From contig URUL01000038.1 in NCBI GenBank assembly GCA_900551005.1, forward strand, positions 1-17,554: a DNA stretch of 17,554 bases. Reading direction: 5' to 3'. The translations under genes were made by a program, and so were the position numbers. Source of the DNA: an uncultured Ruminococcus sp. (lineage in GTDB: Bacteria > Bacillota > Clostridia > Oscillospirales > CAG-272). Shown piece after piece: positions 8,205-16,501 of the stretch (within the stretch, counting starts at the first letter, position 1; every line of letters begins with the position of its first letter). Under the pieces are notes generated by a model. It was not told the origin of the DNA. It did no database searches and saw only the letters and a program-made list of their open reading frames with translations.

Positions 8205-11200
8205 ATGGTTATTTTCGCCGCAGCGAAAAGTCCGCTTCCCGAGAAGAGAAAGAGCGAGAGGTGCAAGAGCATCCTGCGTAGCTATGCAAGTGATATGTGG
8301 CGATATTTTTCCACCTATGTATGCGAGGAAACAAACTTTCTTCCGCCCGACAATTATCAGATATCGCCTGAGGAGCGCTTGGCTATGCGTACGTCACCGA
8401 CAAATATAGGGCTCTATCTTTTATCTCTGCTTGCGGCGCGCGATTTCGGCTTCATAGATTCGGAAAAATTGCATTTCTATGCGGAAAACAGCGGAAAAAG
8501 CATAGAAAAACTGCTTTCGTGGCGCGGTCATCTCTATAATTGGTATGATATCTCCACTCTCTCTGCCATAGGTGAGCCTTTTATCTCGAGCGTAGACAGC
8601 GGAAATTTCGTGGCGTCGCTCGTCGCTTTTTGCGAAGGACTGCGCGAATATACATCGCAGGAGCCGCATTTGATCGAGGATATAGCACTCTATGAAAAGC
8701 TCATCGCGCGAGCGGATTTCTCCGCGCTGTATTCAGAGGCAAAGCGTTGCTTCTATATCGGCTACAATGCCAAAAACGGGAGCTACGGGACCTCTTATTA
8801 CGATACCTTTATGAGTGAGTTTCGCATCACGCAATATTATGCCACGGCGGCAGGATTTTGTCCGCCGGAGAGCTTCTTTTCACTCTCAAGGCTGGCGATC
8901 GGCAGTGGAGGAAGAATGGGCTTTGCCTCATGGAGCGGCACGGCTTTTGAATATTTCATGCCTGCGCTTCTTCTGCCGCATAAGAAAGGCAGTCTCTCGC
9001 ATGCCGCGCTCGAATATGCCTTCTATATTCAGGAGCGATCGGCTATATCCAAAAGCGCAGGTGGGCATACGCACCGTGTTTTCGGCATATCGGAGAGCGG
9101 ATATTATCATTTCGACAGCCGCATGAATTATCAGTACCGCGCCTTCGGACTTGAAAAGCTCGCGCTCGATCCCATCTGCGAAAATGCCGCCTGCGTATCA
9201 CCGTATTCGAGCTTTCTCATGCTCGAATACGGCACGAACGCTGTCCTGCAGAATCTGCGCGCTTTTGCCTCCCTCGGGATGTATGGAAAATACGGCTTCT
9301 ATGAGGCGCTCGATATGGACAGCGCTCGCGTGGGCGGCGGATACGCCGTGATACGCAGCTATATGGCGCATCATATCGGTATGAGCATAGTCGCATGCGC
9401 CAATTACTGCTTCGACGGAATATTTATCCGCAGATTCATGAAAAATCCGCTCATGCGTGCCTCACGGGAGCTTCTTTTCGAGAGGATACCGGCAGTTCCG
9501 AAGCGTGCGCCGGTGAGGATATATAAGGAGCATGTGCGGCTTCCGCGGGCTGATATATATGAGGATGAGCTTTCCGACGAAGAGGAGGGTATGCACGAGA
9601 GCCGCGGCATCATATCGCCCGAATTTGCGATGGCTTCCAATAATAAGAGCAGGATCATCGCCTCGTCATCGGGCCATATGGCTTTTTATGACGGCAGGGA
9701 TGCAATAGCTCTTTCGGATTTCGATACCTTTTCGCTCTCGGGAGGCCTTCGTATTGCGCTTTTCATAGACGGGAAAATATATTTTGCCTATCCTCTCGGC
9801 ATGGGAGATGTAACGGCGAAAAAATATGAATTTTCATCATCGGGCGGATATATGGAATACCGTGCGCTCTTCGGAGACGGCTCGGAAATAAGGAGAATAA
9901 GCCTTCGTGCCGAGGTGCTCCCGAACAGGGAGATATTCAGGATAGCGGCATCTGTCGAGGGCGAATACAAAAAAGCAATTGCCATGCTTTATTTTGAGCC
10001 TGTGATGACAGAGGAAGCGACGGCGCGGGCGCATAAGAGCTTTGAAAATCTTTTCATAGAAAGTCGGTATTGTGAAGATGAAAGGATACTTCTTTTCTCA
10101 CGCCGCCGCAGAAGCGAAAACCGCCCTTTCCGCTATCTCGGAGTCAAAGTGACAGGCGGGGCGGATTTAGGATATGATACCATGCGCGATGATATATTGC
10201 CCTCCGGCTACGGCGATGCCGATATAGCGGCGCTGGCGGGAGTGAATCGAAAGAACAGAGCGGGTGCTTCCGTTATCCCCGTATGCGTCATGACGGCACA
10301 GCTGCGCCACGGAGAGGGATGTGCGGAATTTATCATCGGCTATTCGCGCAATGCGGACGATCTGCTCTTTGAACTTTCCGCCTGCGAAAAGGAAAGAAAA
10401 AAACTCGGCATGCGCGACATTTCACGGCTTCAGCGCTTTGCCGCGGGCTACAGCAAGGAGGCGATCTCGCTTGAAAAATATATTCTTTCCGGGATATTCA
10501 TGCCGAGAAAATATAAGGAGGAAGGACTAAGTGCCGTTTATGAACGGCTGAAAAAGCATCCGATCAAGCAGAGTGCGCTTTGGGAATTCGGCATATCGGG
10601 AGACAAACCGATCATTACCGCCTATATCGGCGATTCGGAAGAAGAAAAGCTCCGCAATCTCGAAACACTTCTGCTTCTCTTCAAATATATGTGTATACGC
10701 GGTGTGCGATACGACTTTGTGATACTCCATGCCGAGCGGGATCTTTATAATAAAGCGCTCGAGAAGCGGATATATGAGCTGATCTGCGATTGCGGATGCA
10801 AGACATTTATAGGTTCGGAAAACGGAATATTTACCGTCAATGACAGTCTGCTTCCCGAAGAAATGAAGTTTTTCATGCGGCATATTTGTCGTGTCTATTT
10901 CGATTGCAAGCTTTCCCCTCTCGTATATGCAAGATCGGAACAGAGGAATATCGAGATATCGCCTGATTTCGGGCGCCGCTTGCAGGGGGTTATAAGGACA
11001 GAGCCGCTTCCGACAGCGCTCACACCCGATATAAAGGAGACAGAGACAGTAGGCGGAGGCACTTTCCATGAGGAGGGATTTTCGTTTATAAAGCCGCATG
11101 GCGGTGCGCCCTTTGCGCATGTGCTTGCAGGCAGAGCCTTCGGCACGGTGATAAGCGAAAATTCTCTCGGCTTTACCTTCTTTACAAATGCCGCTCTGCG

Positions 11201-13334
11201 CAAGCTCTCGCCTCATACGGCGGATAATATGCGCGAGGACGGGGGTGAGAGACTCGTCCTGCGCATCTATGCTTCGGCGCACGCGACAGGCGAATATAAG
11301 GACTATGACCTTATCGCGTGTGCATCCCGCGTAAACTACACCTTTTCCGGCGCAGTATTTTACGGCACGCTCTGCGGATATATGGATTATCAGGTGAAGA
11401 TAAGCATATGCGGCAGATTCCCCGTAAAAAGAATAGAGCTTTCGCTTGATTGCAGGCACGATGAGCCTGTATACTGCATGGCATATTACACTGTGGTGCC
11501 CGATATGGGCGTGCCGCATGGCATGCTCTGCTATGAGGTGAGCGGAAGCGAGATCTTATTGTATAATCTTGCGGATTACGGCACGGGCAGCTTCCATATG
11601 AGCGTCGGGGTATGCGGGCACATCGGCGCGGCGACGTATACGGATGCAATATCACTTATCAGCGGCGACAGACTTTCTCTGGGAATGGAGGATATTGCGG
11701 CGGCGGCAGTACGTTTCGCGCTTTCTCATCGCGAAAGTGCCGTATTCTATCTCAGTGTCAACAGCGCACACAGATATCTGCCCGAGGGCGAGATCAGCCA
11801 TTCCTATAGAGAAAGCGGCATCTTTCTCTCAAGCGGCGATGCACTTTTTGACCTGACGGTAAATAAGTGGTTCCCCTATCAGATAAGGGTCAGCAGACTT
11901 TTTGCCCGAGCCGCCTTCTATCAGGTGGGAGGCGCATACGGCTTCCGTGACCAGCTGCAGGATGCGCTGGCACTGCTCCCCGAAGCTCCCGAAGAGGCAA
12001 AATATCAGATTATCCGTTGTGCGACACATCAGTTCTCGGAGGGAGATGTACTTCATTGGTGGCACAGCGTGCGTGATTTTTCTCCCATGGATTGCGGTGT
12101 GCGCACGCGTTGCTCCGACGATATGCTCTGGCTGCCGTATGCCTGTGCCGAGTATATGGCGGTCACGGGAGACAGCTCCGTTCTGGATATAAAAGTCCGC
12201 TATCTTTCGTCTCCGCCGCTCTCTCGTGAAGAGCATGAGCGATATGAGCGCGTGCCGTGGGGAGAGGAGAGAGAGGATATATACCGCCATTGCCTGCGGG
12301 CAATATGGCATTTTCTCGGCAATATCGGTTTCCACGGTCTTGCCAAGATAGGTGACGGCGACTGGAATGACGGTATGAATGCCGTGGGCTCGGCAGGTAA
12401 AGGCGAAAGCATATGGCTTTCGCAGTTTGCGGCGATCGTGCTTTTTCGCTTTTCCGATATCTGCGATATGCGGGGAGAAGCCGAAACGGCACAGTATCTG
12501 CGAAAGAAAAGCAGAGAGCTTCATGCGGCGGCACTCTCCTCTTTTGAGAATGACAGATTTCTGCGCGCTTATTATGATAACGGCGATAAGCTCGGCTCGC
12601 TCACGTGCGATGAATGTAAAATAGACGCGATATCACAAGCCTTTGCCGCATTTGATCTGTATTTTCTCGGAGGCGGTGAGGAAGAGTGGGATATGGTCAA
12701 GACGGCGGTCAAAACCTCGTACGAGCTTCTTTACAGCGAGCGATATAAGCTATACCGTCTGCTGTATCCGCCGTTTGTATCCGGCAAAAATTCGCCCGGA
12801 TATATCAAAGGATATGTCGCAGGGATACGAGAAAACGGCGGACAGTATACTCATGCCGCTGTATGGGCGGCTCTGGGACTTCTCGCCGCAGATGAATATA
12901 AAAAAGGCACACGGGTTCTCTTCGAGATAAACCCGGCGCTTCGCCTGCGCGACGGTTTCCTACGCGATAAATACAAGACAGAGCCGTATGTCATGGCAGG
13001 CGATGTTTATGCCAATCCCGACCATATGGGCAGAGGTGGCTGGAGTTGGTATACGGGGGCGGCGGGCTGGTATCGCACGGCAATCATCACATACCTCTGC
13101 GGCTATCGGCAGAGAGGCGGATATTTCTGTCTCGAGCCGTGTCTTTCCGATTACTTTGACGGCTTTTCGCTCGCGGTGAATATAAAAAACACGAAATATT
13201 CCGTCGATGTACGGCGGGGAGAGAAGAATGTGATACTTCTCGACGGCGAAAAGGTCTGCACCGACGATATTTGCAGTTATCGCTTTTACTTTGACGGCGG
13301 TGAGCATGAGGCAATTTTTACGGTGAAAATATAA
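8205..13334 (+). CDS. ndvB: Cyclic beta-1,2-glucan synthase, C-terminal part (glycoamylase-like and GH94-type domains)
   Basis: This is the continuation of the synthase in the same frame; homology begins at codon 764 (8118), and the ATG at 8205 is only the first internal Met. That ATG has no ribosome site and falls within a membrane helix, so independent initiation is unlikely. Numbering the joined protein (2501 codons), a glycoamylase-like domain spans about 855-1185. It shows TSPTNIGLYLL, GHLYNWYD, SWSGTAFEY (1034-1042), YQYRAFG and RSYMAHHIGMS, the region assigned to cyclisation in Brucella Cgs. Two GH94-type beta-sandwich regions follow (about 1259-1440 and 1741-1900). The GH94-like catalytic barrel (about 2007-2455) has GGAYGFRDQLQDALALL, HWWH, GVRTRCSDD and GDGDWNDGMN, the last containing the expected acid Asp in DWND (2178-2181). 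This domain controls chain length by phosphorolysis in characterised homologues. The total is somewhat shorter than the roughly 2800-residue Brucella and Rhizobium proteins. Domain integrity over 1700 codons argues for recent or tolerated interruption. Confidence 0.9.
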   Translation: MVIFAAAKSPLPEKRKSERCKSILRSYASDMWRYFSTYVCEETNFLPPDNYQISPEERLAMRTSPTNIGLYLLSLLAARDFGFIDSEKLHFYAENSGKSIEKLLSWRGHLYNWYDISTLSAIGEPFISSVDSGNFVASLVAFCEGLREYTSQEPHLIEDIALYEKLIARADFSALYSEAKRCFYIGYNAKNGSYGTSYYDTFMSEFRITQYYATAAGFCPPESFFSLSRLAIGSGGRMGFASWSGTAFEYFMPALLLPHKKGSLSHAALEYAFYIQERSAISKSAGGHTHRVFGISESGYYHFDSRMNYQYRAFGLEKLALDPICENAACVSPYSSFLMLEYGTNAVLQNLRAFASLGMYGKYGFYEALDMDSARVGGGYAVIRSYMAHHIGMSIVACANYCFDGIFIRRFMKNPLMRASRELLFERIPAVPKRAPVRIYKEHVRLPRADIYEDELSDEEEGMHESRGIISPEFAMASNNKSRIIASSSGHMAFYDGRDAIALSDFDTFSLSGGLRIALFIDGKIYFAYPLGMGDVTAKKYEFSSSGGYMEYRALFGDGSEIRRISLRAEVLPNREIFRIAASVEGEYKKAIAMLYFEPVMTEEATARAHKSFENLFIESRYCEDERILLFSRRRRSENRPFRYLGVKVTGGADLGYDTMRDDILPSGYGDADIAALAGVNRKNRAGASVIPVCVMTAQLRHGEGCAEFIIGYSRNADDLLFELSACEKERKKLGMRDISRLQRFAAGYSKEAISLEKYILSGIFMPRKYKEEGLSAVYERLKKHPIKQSALWEFGISGDKPIITAYIGDSEEEKLRNLETLLLLFKYMCIRGVRYDFVILHAERDLYNKALEKRIYELICDCGCKTFIGSENGIFTVNDSLLPEEMKFFMRHICRVYFDCKLSPLVYARSEQRNIEISPDFGRRLQGVIRTEPLPTALTPDIKETETVGGGTFHEEGFSFIKPHGGAPFAHVLAGRAFGTVISENSLGFTFFTNAALRKLSPHTADNMREDGGERLVLRIYASAHATGEYKDYDLIACASRVNYTFSGAVFYGTLCGYMDYQVKISICGRFPVKRIELSLDCRHDEPVYCMAYYTVVPDMGVPHGMLCYEVSGSEILLYNLADYGTGSFHMSVGVCGHIGAATYTDAISLISGDRLSLGMEDIAAAAVRFALSHRESAVFYLSVNSAHRYLPEGEISHSYRESGIFLSSGDALFDLTVNKWFPYQIRVSRLFARAAFYQVGGAYGFRDQLQDALALLPEAPEEAKYQIIRCATHQFSEGDVLHWWHSVRDFSPMDCGVRTRCSDDMLWLPYACAEYMAVTGDSSVLDIKVRYLSSPPLSREEHERYERVPWGEEREDIYRHCLRAIWHFLGNIGFHGLAKIGDGDWNDGMNAVGSAGKGESIWLSQFAAIVLFRFSDICDMRGEAETAQYLRKKSRELHAAALSSFENDRFLRAYYDNGDKLGSLTCDECKIDAISQAFAAFDLYFLGGGEEEWDMVKTAVKTSYELLYSERYKLYRLLYPPFVSGKNSPGYIKGYVAGIRENGGQYTHAAVWAALGLLAADEYKKGTRVLFEINPALRLRDGFLRDKYKTEPYVMAGDVYANPDHMGRGGWSWYTGAAGWYRTAIITYLCGYRQRGGYFCLEPCLSDYFDGFSLAVNIKNTKYSVDVRRGEKNVILLDGEKVCTDDICSYRFYFDGGEHEAIFTVKI

Positions 13335-13370
13335 AAAAGCATTGTGCGGCACTTTTGCGCCGCACAATGC
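13335..13370 (-). terminator. Long hairpin, copy 1, with T tract on the - strand
   Basis: A 12-bp perfect stem pairs GCATTGTGCGGC (13339-13350) with GCCGCACAATGC (13359-13370) around an 8-base loop. Read on the - strand it is followed by TTTTTTAT. Read on + it is followed by CCCCTG, with no T run. It therefore looks best suited to stop leftward transcription arriving from the dehydrogenase side, immediately after the glucan synthase stop codon. The same arms recur at 13816-13847. Confidence 0.65.
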
Positions 13371-13416
13371 CCCTGTCTGTCGACAAACAGAATAAAATAT
13401 TACTTTATGTCTTAAC

Positions 13417-13764
13417 GACTTTTGTATGACCAAAAGTACCAAAAGTCATCTAAGACGTTCCCTCTTAGATATCTCCCTGTCAGTTCCCGCTTTGCCAAAG
13501 TGCAAACATCATATACCCTCCTGTGCGAACATATCAAGTGAACCGTCCGACCTCGGATAAAGGCAGAAGTACAGGTTCAAATGCAAAGGGGTCTGCTCGA
13601 TTTTGCTTTGTGCCATGCCGATGCGGCAGGGAACATGCCTTTTCCTCTGCCGGCGTACAGACTTCATGCACGCCCGCCACTCCCTTTATATGCGGAAGGA
13701 GTTCAAAAGAGGAATGCCTTTCTCTTTTTGTCCTTTTCGTACTTTTCGGACAGGCGAAAAGTAC
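13417..13764. repeat. MITE-like or palindromic intergenic element with inverted ends
   Basis: There is no credible gene in this stretch; instead it is dense in inverted repeats. The left end holds GACTTTTG/CAAAAGTC (13417-13424 and 13440-13447) and, directly after, ATCTAAGA/TCTTAGAT (13448-13455 and 13463-13470). The right end holds a 10-bp stem GTACTTTTCG/CGAAAAGTAC (13739-13748 and 13755-13764), preceded by AAAAGAG/CTCTTTT (13705-13711 and 13722-13728). Read inward, both ends follow the pattern ACTTTT, 8-10 bases, AAAAGTAC, one base, AAAAG. They are therefore imperfect inverted copies of each other, about 350 bp overall. The middle (about 13471-13700) shows nothing I recognise. It could be a non-autonomous mobile element or a structured untranslated RNA; element boundaries are approximate. 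Confidence 0.5.
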
Positions 13765-13812
13765 ACCCGTTTATTGTTACTTGTTATATAAAATATACTT
13801 TATTGCAAAACT

Positions 13813-13851
13813 AAAGCATTGTGCGGCACTGTTGTGCCGCACAATGCTTTT
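13813..13851. terminator. Long hairpin, copy 2, possible bidirectional terminator
   Basis: A 14-bp perfect stem pairs GCATTGTGCGGCAC (13816-13829) with GTGCCGCACAATGC (13834-13847) around loop TGTT. It is extended by three A-T pairs, with TTTT after it on + and TTTA on -. It lies about 65 bases beyond the stop of the leftward E1 gene and shares its arms with the hairpin at 13339-13370. A terminator for the E1 transcript is the likely role. Confidence 0.65.
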
Positions 13852-13915
13852 AAGGAGCTATGAAAGATCTGATTACAATGGCGTGCTGCAAATGAAAAGC
13901 TGTAATCCTTTTGTT

Positions 13916-16393
13916 TTATACGCCCTTCTTTGCCCGTTCTATCTTTTCAGCTTCCGTGAAGTTGTAGTAAGGAGTTCTTCCGTTGATGGGAAGGATCTTC
14001 TGTGTGATAGCGTCGATGATCGTATCGGGCTGAGGGAAGAAGTACTTCTCAAGCTCATATGCGGGGGTTATCCAGTTTCTCGAGCCAACGACGACAGGCG
14101 GAGCATCGAGGTAATCAAAGGCAAGCTCGGCTATATTGGAAGCCATATCGCGCATGACGGAATTGCGCTCGCACGCGTCGCCTACGATGACGATCTTGCC
14201 TGTCTTTTTGACGGATTCGATGACCTTCTCATAATCGAAGGGAACGATGGAGCGGCTGTCGATGACCTCGGCGGAAATGCCGTATTTTTCTTCGAGCTGC
14301 TTTGCCGCGTCAAGCGCACGGTACAGAACCGCACCGATCGTGAGTATCGTGATATCCTTGCCCTCGCGCTTGATATCGGGTTCGCCTATCTTGATTTCAT
14401 ATGAACCCTCGGGAACGCCGCCCTCGTGGAATTCTTCGCCGCGGTCATAAATTCTCTGGCTCTCGAAGAATATGACGGGGTCTGTGCCGTTGAGAGCGGA
14501 GGTCATAAGACCCTTTGCATCATAAGGCGTGGAGGGGAATACGACCTTGAGTCCGGGGATATGAGCGGTGAGCGCTGTCCAGTCCTGGCTGTGCTGCGCG
14601 CCGTATTTGGAGCCTACGGAGACGCGCAGAATGATAGGCATCTTCAGAATGCCTGCGCTCATCGCCTGCCATTTTGCTATCTGATTGAATATTTCATCGC
14701 CTGCACAGCCGATGAAGTCGGCATACATAAGCTCTACGATAGCTCTGCCGCCGCACATTGCATAGCCGACAGCCGAGCCTACGATAGCCGCCTCGGAAAT
14801 CGGTGCATTGAAGAATCTGTGATAGGGAATAGCCTCGGTCATCTTCTTGTAAACGCCGAAAGCACCGCCCCAGTCGCGGTTGTCCTCGCCGTATGCGATG
14901 AGCGTGGGATCCTCATAGAATTTATCTATGATCGGCTCGAAGAGACCGTCGCAGATATTGTATCTCTTCATCTTGGAAACGGGCTTGCCCTCTGCATCAA
15001 AGGCGAAGCGGACCTTGCCTGCGATATCCTTGACACGCGGAACGTCTGCTTTATTCGGGATGAGAACCTCGGGCTCTCTGTCATCGAGCTTTGGCTTCTT
15101 TTCGTTTGAGAACATGATGGATTCTATGGCATCGGGATGCTTATCGAGATCCATTCTCGGAGAAACGCTGTCGTCTATGGCGAGACGGCAAATCTTTGTC
15201 ATACGGCGTACGATCGTATCGTGGATCGCATCAAGCTCTGCTTCTGTTGCAACACCGCCGAGTATGAGCTTCTCTCTGTATGCCTTGATCGGATCGGCAT
15301 TCTTCCATGCCTCTATCTCCTCGGGAGTTCTGTACGTCGATGAATCGGAGGGAGAATGTCCCGATACGCGGTAGGTGACGACCTCAAGGAGAGCCGGGCC
15401 TTTTCCGTGGACGAGCAGATCCTTCTTTCTGGTGAAGGCATCGATGACTGCGAGCGGATCATAACCGTTCACTCTCTCGGCATGCATCTGCTCGGGATTG
15501 ACACCGGCGCCGATTCTGGCAGCCATCTGCCATGCCATTGTCTCGCCTGCCGTCTGACCGCCCATTCCGTAGTGGTTATTGAATATATTGAAGAGGATCG
15601 GCAGACCCTCGCCGCTTCCGTTGTCCCAGAGCTTCTTGATCTGATCCATAGCGGACATATTGAGCGCTTCGAGAACAGGACCTCTGCCCATGGCACCGTC
15701 TCCGCAGTTGGCTACGATGATGCCTTTCTTTCTGTTGCTTCTCTTATAGAGAGCCGCGCCGAGCGCGATGGGCGCACTACCGCCGACGATGGCATTGTTC
15801 GGGAATATACCGAAAGGAATGAAGAATGCGTGCATGGAGCCGCCGAGACCTTTATTGAAGCCCGTGGTTCTCGCAAATACTTCCGCGAGAGCACCGTAGA
15901 GCAGGAAGTCGATGGCAAGCTCTTTTGTATTGCCGGGAACTTCCTCCTTGCCCTCCACGACCTTGAGCGTTTCGCCGCCGAGGAAGTTTTTCATGGTATC
16001 ATAGAGCTCTTTGTCAGAAAGCTTATTGATAGCGGAAAGACCCTTTGCCAGGATTTCGCCGTGGCTTCTGTGCGAGCCGAAGGTAAAGTCATTGATATCG
16101 AGGCAGTATGCTTCGCCGACAGCGGAGGCTTCCTGACCGATGGAAAGGTGCGCAGGACCGGGGTTGGTATATTCGACTCCGTTGTAAACGCTCTTTGTCT
16201 TTATTTCATTGAGCATCGTTTCAAATTCGCGGATGATCGCCATATCGCGATAAATGCGAACGAGGTCGTCCTTGGAATATATCTTTCTCTCGTCATCCAG
16301 AGAAAGGTTGTACTGGCAAACGGGGATATCCTCAAAATGAATATATCCCGGTTCAAAAACTTTTTTGGGGTCTACATATTGACTCTTAGGCAT
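13916..16393 (-). CDS. 2-oxoacid dehydrogenase E1 component, fused alpha and beta subunits
   Basis: This thiamine-diphosphate enzyme decarboxylates a 2-oxoacid and passes the acyl group to lipoylated E2. From the ATG at 16393 it is 825 residues, with both E1 halves in one chain. The alpha part (about 1-425) carries the ThDP motif GDGA (231-234) ending at NNHYGMGG (from 272). The beta part (about 470-825) carries APISEAAIVG with the cofactor-contacting Glu534, QHSQDW with His601, and AHIPGLKVVFPS. Separate pdhA and pdhB genes are commoner; fused forms occur in Clostridia and Bacteroidetes. The substrate could be pyruvate, acetoin or a branched-chain oxoacid. A GTG at 16405 would add four residues. 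I prefer the ATG because GTGAG lies about eight bases before it. It follows the dihydrolipoyl dehydrogenase frame by 108 bases, probably in one operon with an additional promoter; no E2 gene is present here. Confidence 0.9.
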   Translation of the reverse strand: MPKSQYVDPKKVFEPGYIHFEDIPVCQYNLSLDDERKIYSKDDLVRIYRDMAIIREFETMLNEIKTKSVYNGVEYTNPGPAHLSIGQEASAVGEAYCLDINDFTFGSHRSHGEILAKGLSAINKLSDKELYDTMKNFLGGETLKVVEGKEEVPGNTKELAIDFLLYGALAEVFARTTGFNKGLGGSMHAFFIPFGIFPNNAIVGGSAPIALGAALYKRSNRKKGIIVANCGDGAMGRGPVLEALNMSAMDQIKKLWDNGSGEGLPILFNIFNNHYGMGGQTAGETMAWQMAARIGAGVNPEQMHAERVNGYDPLAVIDAFTRKKDLLVHGKGPALLEVVTYRVSGHSPSDSSTYRTPEEIEAWKNADPIKAYREKLILGGVATEAELDAIHDTIVRRMTKICRLAIDDSVSPRMDLDKHPDAIESIMFSNEKKPKLDDREPEVLIPNKADVPRVKDIAGKVRFAFDAEGKPVSKMKRYNICDGLFEPIIDKFYEDPTLIAYGEDNRDWGGAFGVYKKMTEAIPYHRFFNAPISEAAIVGSAVGYAMCGGRAIVELMYADFIGCAGDEIFNQIAKWQAMSAGILKMPIILRVSVGSKYGAQHSQDWTALTAHIPGLKVVFPSTPYDAKGLMTSALNGTDPVIFFESQRIYDRGEEFHEGGVPEGSYEIKIGEPDIKREGKDITILTIGAVLYRALDAAKQLEEKYGISAEVIDSRSIVPFDYEKVIESVKKTGKIVIVGDACERNSVMRDMASNIAELAFDYLDAPPVVVGSRNWITPAYELEKYFFPQPDTIIDAITQKILPINGRTPYYNFTEAEKIERAKKGV

Positions 16394-16412
16394 GGTAAAT
16401 CTCACTTTCCCG

Positions 16413-16454
16413 ACGGATTTTTATTTTTTCTGAAACGGTGACCGCCGAATCCGT
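16413..16454 (-). promoter_or_regulatory. Leader stem-loop upstream of E1
   Basis: Inverted arms ACGGATT (16413-16419) and AATCCGT (16448-16454) enclose a 28-base loop that contains a smaller CGGT/ACCG pairing. The outer arm begins at about the predicted transcription start, so the structure would form at the 5' end of the E1 message, ending about 20 bases before the ATG. It could be an operator or an mRNA-stability element; no known riboswitch class was recognised. Confidence 0.35.
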
Positions 16455-16461
16455 AAATTTT

Positions 16462-16490
16462 TATATAAATTTTATTTTTTTACTCGTCAG
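16462..16490 (-). promoter_or_regulatory. Candidate promoter between lpd and E1
   Basis: On the - strand, CTGACG (16490-16485) is followed after 17 bases by TATATA (16467-16462), which overlaps a TATAAA two bases further on. The region is very AT-rich compared with its surroundings. Matches to consensus are moderate, so E1 may instead be transcribed only by readthrough from the upstream gene. Confidence 0.35.
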
Positions 16491-16501
16491 ATCCGAAAAG
16501 A

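Noticed and set aside
8118..8205. Independent second gene starting at the ATG at 8205
   Set aside because: There is no ribosome site, the ATG lies inside a predicted membrane helix, and homology extends upstream in the same frame to the TAG.
10527..11519. 330-codon - strand open frame
   Set aside because: It is fully antisense to the glucan synthase GH94-type region, and its translation resembles no family. The low TTA/CTA content of the sense frame keeps antisense frames open.
13471..13700. tRNA-like GGTTCAAAT in the intergenic element
   Set aside because: No acceptor stem or anticodon arm can be folded around it on either strand.
13523..14404. 293-codon + strand open frame starting in the intergenic region
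   Set aside because: The first part reads through the palindromic repeat and hairpin copy 2, and the second half is antisense to E1. Composition is Cys/Ser-rich and not protein-like.
15356..16441. 361-codon + strand open frame
   Set aside because: It is antisense to the E1 alpha half, whose motifs clearly identify the - strand as coding.
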